A stretch of 64,000 nt of DNA from JAGSOU01 sp049974865 (lineage in GTDB: Bacteria; Pseudomonadota; Alphaproteobacteria; Rhodobacterales; Rhodobacteraceae). The notes under the pieces were generated by a model. It was given only the letters and a program-made list of their open reading frames with translations. It had not been told where the DNA came from and made no database searches. Of the stretch, positions 51,976 to 59,752 are shown one piece after another (the first letter of the stretch is position 1; every line of letters begins with the position of its first letter). The DNA is taken from contig JBNGCX010000006.1 in assembly GCA_049974865.1 (NCBI GenBank), positions 28,690-92,689 of the forward strand, in the 5' to 3' direction. The position numbers and the translations under genes are program-made.

Positions 51976-53559
51976 TTGTCCGGGACCGATACAGGCATCG
52001 AACAGAAATCGCGGTGGCAGGACATTTCCAGACAAATTGAAGACCTCTGGAGGGCTGGGCAATACGACGAGGCGCTTCTGCTGTGCCGTGAGGCAAACCG
52101 CTCCTTCAAGGGCCGGCCGGGGGTCCTTGCCAAGCTTGCACGGGCATATCTGAAAACGGGCCAGTTCCTCCTAGCCGATCAGGCACTCTCTGCCGCGCAC
52201 GAAAGCGGCCTGCCGACCGAGCGCTTTCTGGAACTCAGGTCGCGGCTGTTGTGGCAGTCGGACGACATGTCCGGGTTCGCGCAATGCGCGGAAGAGTTGC
52301 GCCGCCAACCCGGGCGGGACACGACAGGACTGCTCAAGCAACTCGCCACCGCCTACATGCGTCTCGAGGCGTGGGACAAGGCCGAGCGCATCGCGGACGC
52401 CCTGATCGCGCGGTCGCCGACGCCAAAGGCGATCCACTTGAAAATCGAGGCCTCACTGCACCGGAGCGACCCCTGCGAGTGGGAAAGGACGTTGAGCGCT
52501 CGGCTTTTCGACAACGCCAGCCCGGCCATGCTGGTCGAGGGGGTCGCGATGCTGCAAAGCTATGTCAGCGGGCGCTCCGAGACGCTGCTGGATCTTGTCC
52601 GGCAAGCGCGCGACAAATGGCCGGACGACCCCCGGGTCATTGAGCTGTGCAGGCAAACCGGCATTGCGCCGGCGCCACAGGATGCCGCCACCCCGGCACC
52701 GCCTGCACCCGGGCAGGAAAAGCCGGAGGCCCAGATCGCGCGTATGTTGCAGAAAGTGCGCGAAACAAGGCTCGGCAGCCGCATGATCCCCGCCATCGTC
52801 GAGGAAATTCGAAAACAGGTGCCGGTCAGCAACCTGCAGCGCCCCCTGATCACGGACGACCCCACGAAGGACGTGATCGTCAGCCCCCGCAGCCCGGGCG
52901 GCACCCTCGCCGTGGTCTTCACTGGCCTGCGGGACTACGTGTCGCTGCCGCTGGAAACGCTCGATGCCTATCTGTCGGCTGCCGGGATCACCGCGGTGTA
53001 TCTGAGGGATTTCAACCGCCTCCTGTTCTGCAACGGCGTGCAGTCCTGGGGGGCGGAATTCGATTCCACCCTGACCGCGCTGCGCCGTCTCATGGAGCAG
53101 TTGGGCGGGTTCGAGAACGTGTTCACGATCGGCATCTCCGCCGGGGGCACGGGGGCAATCAATTTCGCGCTCTCCCTGCCCGCCGAGCGCGCCGTCTGCT
53201 TCGGCACGCCGACCACGATCGTTCAGCCCTTTCTCGACGAGGTACAAGACCGCCGGGCCCGCCTTGTGCTCGCCCGGCTGAACAGGCTGGCGTCTCCGCA
53301 CATGCTCGACCCCCGCCGGCGGATCAGGGCACAGAGCGCCCCGGTCAGAATGGACCTGATCTTCGGCGAGAACAACGCGCTGGACAGAGCCCATGCCGAG
53401 CAGTTGCGGGACTATCCCGGGGTCAGCCTGTTCGGCTTAGCCGAAAGCGGCCAGCACATCTGCATGGCCAATGTGATCATGCAGGGCGAATTGCTGAATG
53501 TCCTGACCGGCAACACGAAGCCGCTTGCAGCCCTTTCGAGCAAAACGGCAACGGCATGA
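51976..53559 (+). CDS. TPR-like / alpha-beta hydrolase fusion of unknown function
   Basis: Read from the TTG at 51976 (AGGAGG eight bases upstream) the product is 527 residues. The N-terminal half is helical and TPR-like (about 15-225: QIEDLWRAGQYDEALLLCREA, LAKLARAYLKTGQFLLADQAL, LATAYMRLEAWDKAERIADAL). A Pro/Ala linker (230-250) leads to an alpha/beta-hydrolase-like domain with nucleophile elbow GISAGG (S388) and candidate acid D470 and base H494. There is no signal peptide. The stop overlaps the radical SAM start by four bases. The pair is inserted between rplT and pheS on the opposite strand. I do not recognise a named family. Confidence 0.75.
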   Translation: MSGTDTGIEQKSRWQDISRQIEDLWRAGQYDEALLLCREANRSFKGRPGVLAKLARAYLKTGQFLLADQALSAAHESGLPTERFLELRSRLLWQSDDMSGFAQCAEELRRQPGRDTTGLLKQLATAYMRLEAWDKAERIADALIARSPTPKAIHLKIEASLHRSDPCEWERTLSARLFDNASPAMLVEGVAMLQSYVSGRSETLLDLVRQARDKWPDDPRVIELCRQTGIAPAPQDAATPAPPAPGQEKPEAQIARMLQKVRETRLGSRMIPAIVEEIRKQVPVSNLQRPLITDDPTKDVIVSPRSPGGTLAVVFTGLRDYVSLPLETLDAYLSAAGITAVYLRDFNRLLFCNGVQSWGAEFDSTLTALRRLMEQLGGFENVFTIGISAGGTGAINFALSLPAERAVCFGTPTTIVQPFLDEVQDRRARLVLARLNRLASPHMLDPRRRIRAQSAPVRMDLIFGENNALDRAHAEQLRDYPGVSLFGLAESGQHICMANVIMQGELLNVLTGNTKPLAALSSKTATA

Positions 53560-54635
53560 ATGTTACCCTGAAAAACGCCGTCCCCGACATGTCATTGGCC
53601 CAAAAGAAGTCCTTTCGGGCCCTGCGCAAGCGCATCGGACGGCTGCGCGGAAGTTCCTACGACATTTCCAACACCTGCAACCTGACCTGCGAAGGTTGCC
53701 TGTATTTCGCCCGCGATACCGCGTTGCCCAAGGAAACCGGCGACACCGATCGGGCCTGGGAAGAGTTGTTCCAGCGCGAGGCGGAGCGGGGCGTCAATTT
53801 CGCCTATCTCGCCGGGGCCGAGCCCTCCCTCGTGCTGCCACGCATCCGGGCCGCACAGGCGCATATTCCGAACGGCGTGGTGTTCACCAACGGAACCCGA
53901 CGCATCGACGACGACATCCGGTTCCGCATTCACGTCTCGCTCTGGGGGCTGGACGACAACAGCGGCCGATTGCGGGGGGCCGACGTGAACGACAAGGCCT
54001 TCAAGAATTACCGGGGCGATCCGCGGGCCGTCTTCGTTTTTACCATCAACGCCCGCAACACCGACGAGATTGTCGAGGTTGCCCGGCGCTGCGCGGAGGC
54101 CGGCGTCACGCTGACCTTCAGCTTTTTCTCGCCGACCGAGACCTACAACGCCTTCATGGCTTCAGGGGGCGGCGGGCCGGAGAGCGACCACCTCCGGCTG
54201 GGCCGGTCCGATTACGATCCGCGCCATAGCCCCGAGTCGCTTGCGCGGGCGCGCGAGGAGATCGTCCGGGCGATTCGGCTCTATCCCGGCACGATCAGGT
54301 ATTCCCTGCATTACAACGACTGGATCTCGCAACCGACGGAGACGCTCTGGGATCTCGATGCCGACAACATCGCGATCAATTGCGGCAACCGGCTGACGAA
54401 GACCCACAGGCACTTCGCGGCGGACACCTCGCTGAACGACGGCAAGTGCTGCAGCCCCAATATTGACTGCCGCGAATGCCGCGCCTACGCGATGGGCTTC
54501 GGCACCTACCTGACCCGCCACCAGGAGTTCGCGCGGGATCCGCGTGACTTCATGGCATGGCACGAGGGCTGGCAGATCTGGGCCGACCTGTTCATGCCCC
54601 TCGTCTCCGAAGGCGACGGCGCGCGCCGAACATGA
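53556..54635 (+). CDS. Radical SAM protein with C-terminal auxiliary cysteine cluster
   Basis: This 359-residue protein has the radical SAM motif CNLTCEGC (C41, C45, C48) after SYDISNT, and AGAEPS (86-91) in the place of the SAM-contacting GGEP. Five C-terminal cysteines (C276, C298, C299, C305, C308) could hold a second Fe-S cluster, as in SPASM/Twitch enzymes, though the spacing is not the classic SPASM pattern. It is translationally coupled (ATGA) to the TPR-hydrolase gene. Substrate unknown; the auxiliary cluster suggests peptide, carbohydrate or cofactor modification. No precursor-peptide gene is visible nearby. Confidence 0.85.
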   Translation: MNVTLKNAVPDMSLAQKKSFRALRKRIGRLRGSSYDISNTCNLTCEGCLYFARDTALPKETGDTDRAWEELFQREAERGVNFAYLAGAEPSLVLPRIRAAQAHIPNGVVFTNGTRRIDDDIRFRIHVSLWGLDDNSGRLRGADVNDKAFKNYRGDPRAVFVFTINARNTDEIVEVARRCAEAGVTLTFSFFSPTETYNAFMASGGGGPESDHLRLGRSDYDPRHSPESLARAREEIVRAIRLYPGTIRYSLHYNDWISQPTETLWDLDADNIAINCGNRLTKTHRHFAADTSLNDGKCCSPNIDCRECRAYAMGFGTYLTRHQEFARDPRDFMAWHEGWQIWADLFMPLVSEGDGARRT

Positions 54636-54668
54636 AAAAGCCGCGGGCGATCGGCGCCCGCGGCTTTT
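54636..54668. terminator. Bidirectional terminator between the radical SAM gene and rplT
   Basis: AAAAGCCGCGGGC and GCCCGCGGCTTTT form a perfect 13-base-pair stem around a seven-base loop, beginning at the base after the radical SAM stop. The A and T arms let it end both convergent transcripts. Confidence 0.92.
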
Positions 54669-54690
54669 CTGTCTCTCGGATATCCGGGGC

Positions 54691-55053
54691 TCAGCCCAGC
54701 GCGGCTTTCGCCTTCTCGACGATGGCCCCGAAGGCCTCGGGCTCGTTCACGGCCAGGTCGGCCAGGACCTTGCGGTCCACGACGATGCCCGCATTGTTCA
54801 GCCCGTTGATGAAGCGCGAATAGGTCAGCGCCTCGTCATGAGCGCGGACCGCCGCGTTGATCCGCTGGATCCACAGCGCGCGGAAATTGCGCTTGCGCTG
54901 CTTGCGGTCGCGGGTGGCGTATTGATTGGCCTTGTCGACGGCCTGCGTCGCGGTGCGGAAGGCGTTCCCGCGGCGGCCGTAATAACCTTTGGCCGCCTTG
55001 ACGACCTTCTTGTGACGGGCGTGGGTGGTGGTACCGCCTTTAACTCGTGCCAT
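54691..55053 (-). CDS. rplT: 50S ribosomal protein L20
   Basis: This 120-residue basic protein, MARVKGGTTTHARHKKVVKAAKGYYGRRG with FRALWIQRINAAVRAHDEALTYSRFINGL, is a standard bL20. It is needed early in 50S assembly. It follows rpmI by 14 bases. A terminator immediately downstream ends the transcript before pheS, so rplT and pheS are not cotranscribed here. Confidence 0.98.
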   Translation of the reverse strand: MARVKGGTTTHARHKKVVKAAKGYYGRRGNAFRTATQAVDKANQYATRDRKQRKRNFRALWIQRINAAVRAHDEALTYSRFINGLNNAGIVVDRKVLADLAVNEPEAFGAIVEKAKAALG

Positions 55054-55067
55054 TGATCAAACCCTCC

Positions 55068-55268
55068 TTAGCGCGAATACGGCATCATCGACTTGACGAT
55101 CTTCTCGTCAGGGGCCGACAGCGTGGTGGTGCCGCGTGCGTTGCGGATGAACTTGTTGGTGCGCTTGATCATGCCGTGGCGCTTGCCGGCCTGGCCAGCC
55201 TTGACCCGGCCCTTGGCCGTCACCTTGAACCGCTTCTTGCAGCTCGACTTGGTCTTCATCTTGGGCAT
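55068..55268 (-). CDS. rpmI: 50S ribosomal protein L35
   Basis: This 66-residue protein, MPKMKTKSSCKKRFKVTAKGRVKAGQAGKRHGMIKRTNKFIRNARG, is a standard bL35. It is encoded just before rplT as in most bacteria. infC is not upstream in this window, so the infC-rpmI-rplT order is also broken here. Confidence 0.98.
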   Translation of the reverse strand: MPKMKTKSSCKKRFKVTAKGRVKAGQAGKRHGMIKRTNKFIRNARGTTTLSAPDEKIVKSMMPYSR

Positions 55269-55380
55269 TTCCGTCTCCTTGAAGATGAACGGTTGTCTGC
55301 GCGACTCGGCATGCCGCTCGGGCCGGTCGCGCGGTTCGAGAGGCGCCGTATAAGCCCGGCGCGGGCGGATGGCAAGGGGG

Positions 55381-55605
55381 TCAGTTGATGATCTCGCCGA
55401 TCACGCGGTAGAAAGCGCCCGGAATGTCCTCGATGCGGTAGCCCATCGGGCTGTTCATGATCGCCAGCGCGATCAACCCGCCGGAAACCAGGGCCAACAG
55501 CATCCCCCCGCGCGGCACGCGCCCGTCGGTCCAGGCGTTCACCAGGCTGGCAAGGGCAAATCCGCCGACGACGATCCCCGCCACGAGATAATAGTCACTG
55601 TTCAT
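55381..55605 (-). CDS. Small membrane protein, function unknown
   Basis: This 74-residue protein has two hydrophobic helices (about 6-22, LVAGIVVGGFALASLV, and about 34-51, GGMLLALVSGGLIALAIM) separated by a DGRVPRG loop. The tail includes GYRIEDIPGAFYRVIGEIIN. It lies between pyk and rpmI on the same strand, 36 bases after pyk. I do not recognise the family. The ATG at 55605 is preferred over one six codons upstream because the hydrophobic segment then begins at the normal distance. Confidence 0.6.
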   Translation of the reverse strand: MNSDYYLVAGIVVGGFALASLVNAWTDGRVPRGGMLLALVSGGLIALAIMNSPMGYRIEDIPGAFYRVIGEIIN

Positions 55606-55641
55606 CCTGGCCTCCGCGGCCAAACCGGTACTGGAAAACGA

Positions 55642-57087
55642 TTATTCAGGATCAGTGCTGAAAATCAACCGCTCCTCGCAGGGCGCCACGCGCAGGATAT
55701 TGGTGGTTCCGGGGACGTTGAACGGGATGCCCGCGATCACCACGATCTGGTCCTGCTCGGTGGCGAAGCCCCCCGTCCGCGCCGCCCGCGCGGCGCCGAC
55801 CACCGCCATCTTGAAGCGCTGCACATCGCCCGAGAAATAGCAGTTCACGCCCCAGGTCAGGCTCAGCCGGCGCGCCGTCTCGGCAAAGGGGGTCAGCGCC
55901 AGGATCGGAACCCGGGGCCGCTCGCGCGCGGTTTTCGACGCGGTGGTACCGGAGTGGGTGAAGCAGCAGATCGCCTTGATGTCGGCGGTCTCGGCGATCT
56001 CGCGGGCCGCCGAAACGATGCCGTCGGCCACCGTCGGCTGGGTCGCGGGGCGCGCAGCATCGAGGATCTGGCGGTAGGTCGGGTCGTTTTCGACCTCGAT
56101 GGCCACGTTGTTCATGGTCGTCACCGCCTCGACCGGGTAATCGCCGGCCGCGGATTCCGCCGACAGCATCACCGCGTCCGCCCCCTCGTAGATCGCGGTG
56201 GCGACGTCCGAAACCTCGGCGCGGGTGGGCACCGGGCTTTCGATCATGCTTTCCAGCATCTGGGTGGCCACGATCACCGGCTTGGCGGCGGCGCGACAGC
56301 GGCGCACAAGGCGTTTCTGGATCGGCGGCAGGTTCTGCACCGGCAGCTCGACCCCCAGGTCGCCGCGGGCCACCATGATCCCGTCCGCGGCCTCGAGGAT
56401 TTCCTCGAAGGATTTCACCGCGGCGGGCTTCTCGATCTTGGCCAGGACCGCGGCGCGGCCGGCCACCAGCTCGCGCGCCTCGGCCACGTCCTGCGCGCGC
56501 TGCACGAAGGACAGCGCCAGCCAGTCGACGCCCAGCTCGCAGACGAATTCCAGGTCGCGCCGGTCCTTCTCGGTCAGCGCGGCCAGCGGCAGCACCACGT
56601 CGGGCACGTTCACGCCCTTGCGGTTGGAAATCGTGCCGCCCACCGCCACGGTGCAATCCGCGAAATCGGCGCCGCATTCGTCGACGGTCAGGCGGATCTT
56701 GCCGTCATTGACCAGCAGGGTCGCCCCCGGCTCAAGCGCCGCAAAGATCTCGGGGTGGGGCAGGTTCACGCGCGCGGCGTCGCCCTCGGCCTCGTCCAGG
56801 TCGAAGCGGAATTTCTGGCCTTCGACCAGCTCTTCGCTGTCTCCGGAAAAAACGCCGCATCTCAGTTTCGGACCCTGCAAATCGGCCAAAATGGCGATGG
56901 GGCGCTCCAGATCCTGCTCGATCTGGCGGATAATCTGGTGGCGGGCGCGTATCTCGTCATGGGAGCCATGGCTCATGTTCAGGCGGAACACATCGGCCCC
57001 GGCCTCGAACAGCGCGCGTATCATCTTGTAATCATTGGAAGATGGCCCCAGCGTGGCCACGACTTTTACATTGCGAAGTCGTCTCAT
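55642..57087 (-). CDS. pyk: Pyruvate kinase
   Basis: This 481-residue enzyme starts MRRLRNVKVVATLGPSS, has FRLNMSHGSHDE, the catalytic GIMVARGDLGVELP and IVATQMLESMI segments, and a C-terminal regulatory domain (about 350-475). It converts phosphoenolpyruvate to pyruvate with ATP formation. An open extension upstream lacks family character. It is divergent from the hutG-like gene. Confidence 0.96.
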   Translation of the reverse strand: MRRLRNVKVVATLGPSSNDYKMIRALFEAGADVFRLNMSHGSHDEIRARHQIIRQIEQDLERPIAILADLQGPKLRCGVFSGDSEELVEGQKFRFDLDEAEGDAARVNLPHPEIFAALEPGATLLVNDGKIRLTVDECGADFADCTVAVGGTISNRKGVNVPDVVLPLAALTEKDRRDLEFVCELGVDWLALSFVQRAQDVAEARELVAGRAAVLAKIEKPAAVKSFEEILEAADGIMVARGDLGVELPVQNLPPIQKRLVRRCRAAAKPVIVATQMLESMIESPVPTRAEVSDVATAIYEGADAVMLSAESAAGDYPVEAVTTMNNVAIEVENDPTYRQILDAARPATQPTVADGIVSAAREIAETADIKAICCFTHSGTTASKTARERPRVPILALTPFAETARRLSLTWGVNCYFSGDVQRFKMAVVGAARAARTGGFATEQDQIVVIAGIPFNVPGTTNILRVAPCEERLIFSTDPE

Positions 57088-57224
57088 ACTCTCGCGTCTC
57101 TTTCGGTTTTCATGTGTGGCGGGCCAAACCGCCCCCTTAATGGACGAATTCCGCCGACCTGACAACTGGCGCTTTTCCCGCGCTTGGCGTAGACCGTGGT
57201 CTGACCAAGGAACATGACACCGCC

Positions 57225-57965
57225 ATGACCTATCAGCCCTATCACATCATAGGAGAGGATCGCCCCGCGCGCTGGGTGGTCACCTGCGACCACGCCGCCA
57301 ACACCGTGCCCCGGTTCGTCGGCGGCGGCTCCCTGGGCATCCATGACGAGGATATGGCGCGCCACATCGCCTATGACGTGGGCGCCGGCGGCGTGGCCAA
57401 GCGGCTGGGCGAGTTGCTGGACGGTCCCGTCATCCTGTCGAATTTCTCGCGCCTGGTGATCGACCCCAACCGGGGCGAGGACGACCCGACGCTCTTGATG
57501 CGCCTTTACGACGGCACCATCATTCCCGCCAACCGCCATGCCGACGCGGCCGAGCGCGAGCGCCGGCTGGAACGCTGCTACCGCCCCTATCACGAGGCAC
57601 AGGAGCGGCTGCTGGCGCGCCGCGAGGACAGCATCCTGCTGTCGATCCATTCCTACACCAGGCAGCTCCGCGGCCGCCCGCCGCGGCCCTGGCATATCGG
57701 AATCCTGCATGCCTCGGACCAGCGGCTGGCGCGGCCCCTGCTCTACCGCCTGCGCGAAGAGCATGATCTCTGCGTCGGCGAGAACGAGCCCTATGGCGGC
57801 CATCTGCCCGGCGACTCGGTCGACCGGCACGCCATCGCCTCGGGCCGCAACAACGCGCTGATCGAGCTGCGCAACGACCTGATCGAGGACGAGAAAGGGC
57901 AGAACGCCTGGGCAGAGCGCCTGGCCCCGATCCTGCAAGAGGTCCTCGAGACCACCGGCCTGTAA
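57225..57965 (+). CDS. N-formylglutamate amidohydrolase family protein (HutG-like)
   Basis: This 246-residue protein has the FGase fold signatures VVTCDHAANTVP (metal histidine in CDHA), LSNFSRLVIDPNRGEDDP and SIHSYTRQLRGRPRP-like segments. The family hydrolyses N-formyl-L-glutamate in one histidine-degradation route, but many members occur without hut genes. No other hut gene is in this window, so the true substrate is open. It is followed 10 bases later by the isomerase gene. Confidence 0.87.
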   Translation: MTYQPYHIIGEDRPARWVVTCDHAANTVPRFVGGGSLGIHDEDMARHIAYDVGAGGVAKRLGELLDGPVILSNFSRLVIDPNRGEDDPTLLMRLYDGTIIPANRHADAAERERRLERCYRPYHEAQERLLARREDSILLSIHSYTRQLRGRPPRPWHIGILHASDQRLARPLLYRLREEHDLCVGENEPYGGHLPGDSVDRHAIASGRNNALIELRNDLIEDEKGQNAWAERLAPILQEVLETTGL

Positions 57966-57975
57966 GGAGGCGGAC

Positions 57976-58320
57976 ATGCCGCATATCGTGATCGACTATT
58001 CCGAAGGTCTGGACGACACTCACGACCTTCACGCGCTGTGCCGCTCGGTCTTCGAGGCCGCGGTCGCGACCGGGGTTTTCCCCGACCTCTCGGCCATCAA
58101 GGTTCGTGCGCGCCCCTGCCCCTATTTCCTGCTGGGCACCGACCCGCAGAGCTTCGCCCATGCCGACGTGCACCTGCTCGACGGGCGCAGCGACGCGCAG
58201 AAATCCACCGTGACCCATGCCGTGTTGAGGGCGATGGACGCGAACCTGCCCACCGTGGGCTCGCTGAGTGTGGACATCCACGACATGGCGCGTGCAACCT
58301 ACGCCAAGCGCACCCTTTGA
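57976..58320 (+). CDS. 5-carboxymethyl-2-hydroxymuconate isomerase family protein
   Basis: This 114-residue protein begins MPHIVIDYSEGL, which places proline next to the initiator as the catalytic base (Pro1) of the tautomerase superfamily. It continues with KVRARPCPYFLLG and SLSVDIHDM. The named enzyme acts in homoprotocatechuate degradation. None of the other pathway genes is nearby, so a related keto-enol isomerisation is equally possible. Confidence 0.82.
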   Translation: MPHIVIDYSEGLDDTHDLHALCRSVFEAAVATGVFPDLSAIKVRARPCPYFLLGTDPQSFAHADVHLLDGRSDAQKSTVTHAVLRAMDANLPTVGSLSVDIHDMARATYAKRTL

Positions 58321-58332
58321 ACGGAGGCCACC

Positions 58333-58650
58333 ATGGACAACCAGACCCGCATCGAGATTGAGGCCGCCGCCTTCCGCCGGCTGCGGAAGCACCTGCTGGA
58401 AGACCGCCCCGACGTGCAGAATATCGACCTGATGAACCTCGCCGGCTTCTGCCGCAACTGCCTGAGCCGCTGGTACCAGGAGGCCGCAAGCGAGCGCGGC
58501 ATCGAGATGACCAAGGACGAGGCACGCGAGATCTACTACGGCATGCCCTATTCGGAATGGAAAGAGAAACACCAGACCGAGGCCGGCCCCGAGAAACAGG
58601 CCGCGTTCGAGGTGGCGTTCCGCGAGAACGTGGGCGAGGACAAGGGCTGA
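58333..58650 (+). CDS. DUF1244 protein
   Basis: This 105-residue protein matches the DUF1244 pattern: AAAFRRLRKHLLEDRPDVQNIDLMNLAGFCRNCLSRWYQEAA followed by EAREIYYGMPYSEWKEKHQ. The CxxC of FCRNCLSRW is the conserved core. The domain has a known helical fold but no assigned function. It is probably in an operon with the two preceding genes (12-base gap). Confidence 0.88.
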   Translation: MDNQTRIEIEAAAFRRLRKHLLEDRPDVQNIDLMNLAGFCRNCLSRWYQEAASERGIEMTKDEAREIYYGMPYSEWKEKHQTEAGPEKQAAFEVAFRENVGEDKG

Positions 58651-58725
58651 TCCGGACCTGACCTGGATCAACGCGGACGCCCCTTCCCCTGCTATCCTGC
58701 CGACAGGATTTTCGAGGGAGGGATA

Positions 58726-59361
58726 ATGCGCCCGGCAGATCAACTCGCCCAGTTCGTGGCCGAAGCCCTGAAAGAGGGACGCTCGCGCGAGGAAATCGCC
58801 GCCGCCCTGCGCGAGGCGGGCTGGACCGGCAACGAGGTGTCCGGCGCGCTGGACGCCTGGGCCGAGACCGGCTTCACCCCGCCGGTGCCGCGCCCCCGCC
58901 CCTATGTCTCGGCCCGCGAGGCGTTCCTCTACGCGCTGATGTTCCTGGCGCTGGCCATGACGGCGTGGAACATCACCGCGCTGGGCTTTGAGTTGATCGA
59001 GCTGTGGCTGCCCGACATCACCGACCGATACGGCGGCTACAGCGCCCAGTCCGTGCGCTGGTCGATCTCGGTGCTGGTGGTGTTCTTCCCGTTGTTCCTG
59101 GTGATGAACACCCGCGCCCAGCGCGCCGCCCACGCCGATCCCGGGCAGCGCCGCTCGGCGGTGCGCAAATGGTTCGGCTATGTCACGCTTTTCCTGGCCG
59201 CCATCGCCCTGCTCGGCGACCTGATCGCGGTGATCTACGCCCTGCTCAGCGGCGACCTGACCGCGCGCTTCCTTGCCAAGGCGGCGCTGGTGGCACTGAC
59301 CGCGGGGCTGATCTTCCTCTATTTCCGCGGCGAGATGGAGGAGGCACGGGATGCGGGGTAA
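58726..59361 (+). CDS. DUF5671-like membrane protein
   Basis: This 211-residue protein has an N-terminal helical segment (about 1-50, DQLAQFVAEALKEGRSREEIAAALREAGW) and four predicted membrane helices (about 66-88, 110-128, 150-172 and 182-198). The arrangement, a short UBA-like head plus four helices, resembles DUF5671. No function is known. It overlaps the next gene by 11 bases. Confidence 0.7.
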   Translation: MRPADQLAQFVAEALKEGRSREEIAAALREAGWTGNEVSGALDAWAETGFTPPVPRPRPYVSAREAFLYALMFLALAMTAWNITALGFELIELWLPDITDRYGGYSAQSVRWSISVLVVFFPLFLVMNTRAQRAAHADPGQRRSAVRKWFGYVTLFLAAIALLGDLIAVIYALLSGDLTARFLAKAALVALTAGLIFLYFRGEMEEARDAG

Positions 59362-59746
59362 CCATCTGGCCCAGGCCGCTCTGGCCGCGCTGGTGGCGGG
59401 GCTGGTGGTGTTCGGCCTGCTGACTGTGGGCGGCCCCGGCAAGGGCCGGATGGAGAAACGCGACGAAACGCGCCTGTCCGACCTGCGGGACCTCTCTCAA
59501 TACGTCCGCTGCGTGGCCGACACGCAGGACAAGACCCTGCCCGCCAGCCTCGCCCCGGTCGAGACCTGCCAGCGCGAGCTGCGCCTGGCCGATCCCTTCA
59601 CCGGCGCGCCCTACCGCTACGAGCGCGTCTCGGACACGGCCTATCGCCTCTGCGCCACGTTCGAAGACCCGGACTGGGTGATCGAGGCCCGCAATGCCAA
59701 TCTCGACCCCGCCACGGGCTGCCTTCAGTTCACCTACACGCCCTGA
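59351..59746 (+). CDS. Hypothetical exported or membrane-anchored protein
   Basis: This 131-residue protein has one N-terminal hydrophobic helix (about 7-26, AQAALAALVAGLVVFGLLTVGG) and a soluble domain with four cysteines (YVRCVADT, VETCQREL, YRLCATFE, ATGCLQF) that could pair as two disulfides in the periplasm. The segment DPFTGAPYRYERVSDTAYRLCATFE resembles the C-terminal part of pilin-like pseudo-pilin folds only loosely. I do not recognise the family. It overlaps the upstream DUF5671-like gene, so the two are probably coupled. Confidence 0.65.
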   Translation: MRGNHLAQAALAALVAGLVVFGLLTVGGPGKGRMEKRDETRLSDLRDLSQYVRCVADTQDKTLPASLAPVETCQRELRLADPFTGAPYRYERVSDTAYRLCATFEDPDWVIEARNANLDPATGCLQFTYTP

Positions 59747-59752
59747 GGCGCC

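Noticed and set aside
57225..57965. Assignment as a histidine-degradation hutG
   Set aside because: No hutH, hutU, hutI or hutF lies in the window; the family is broader than that pathway.
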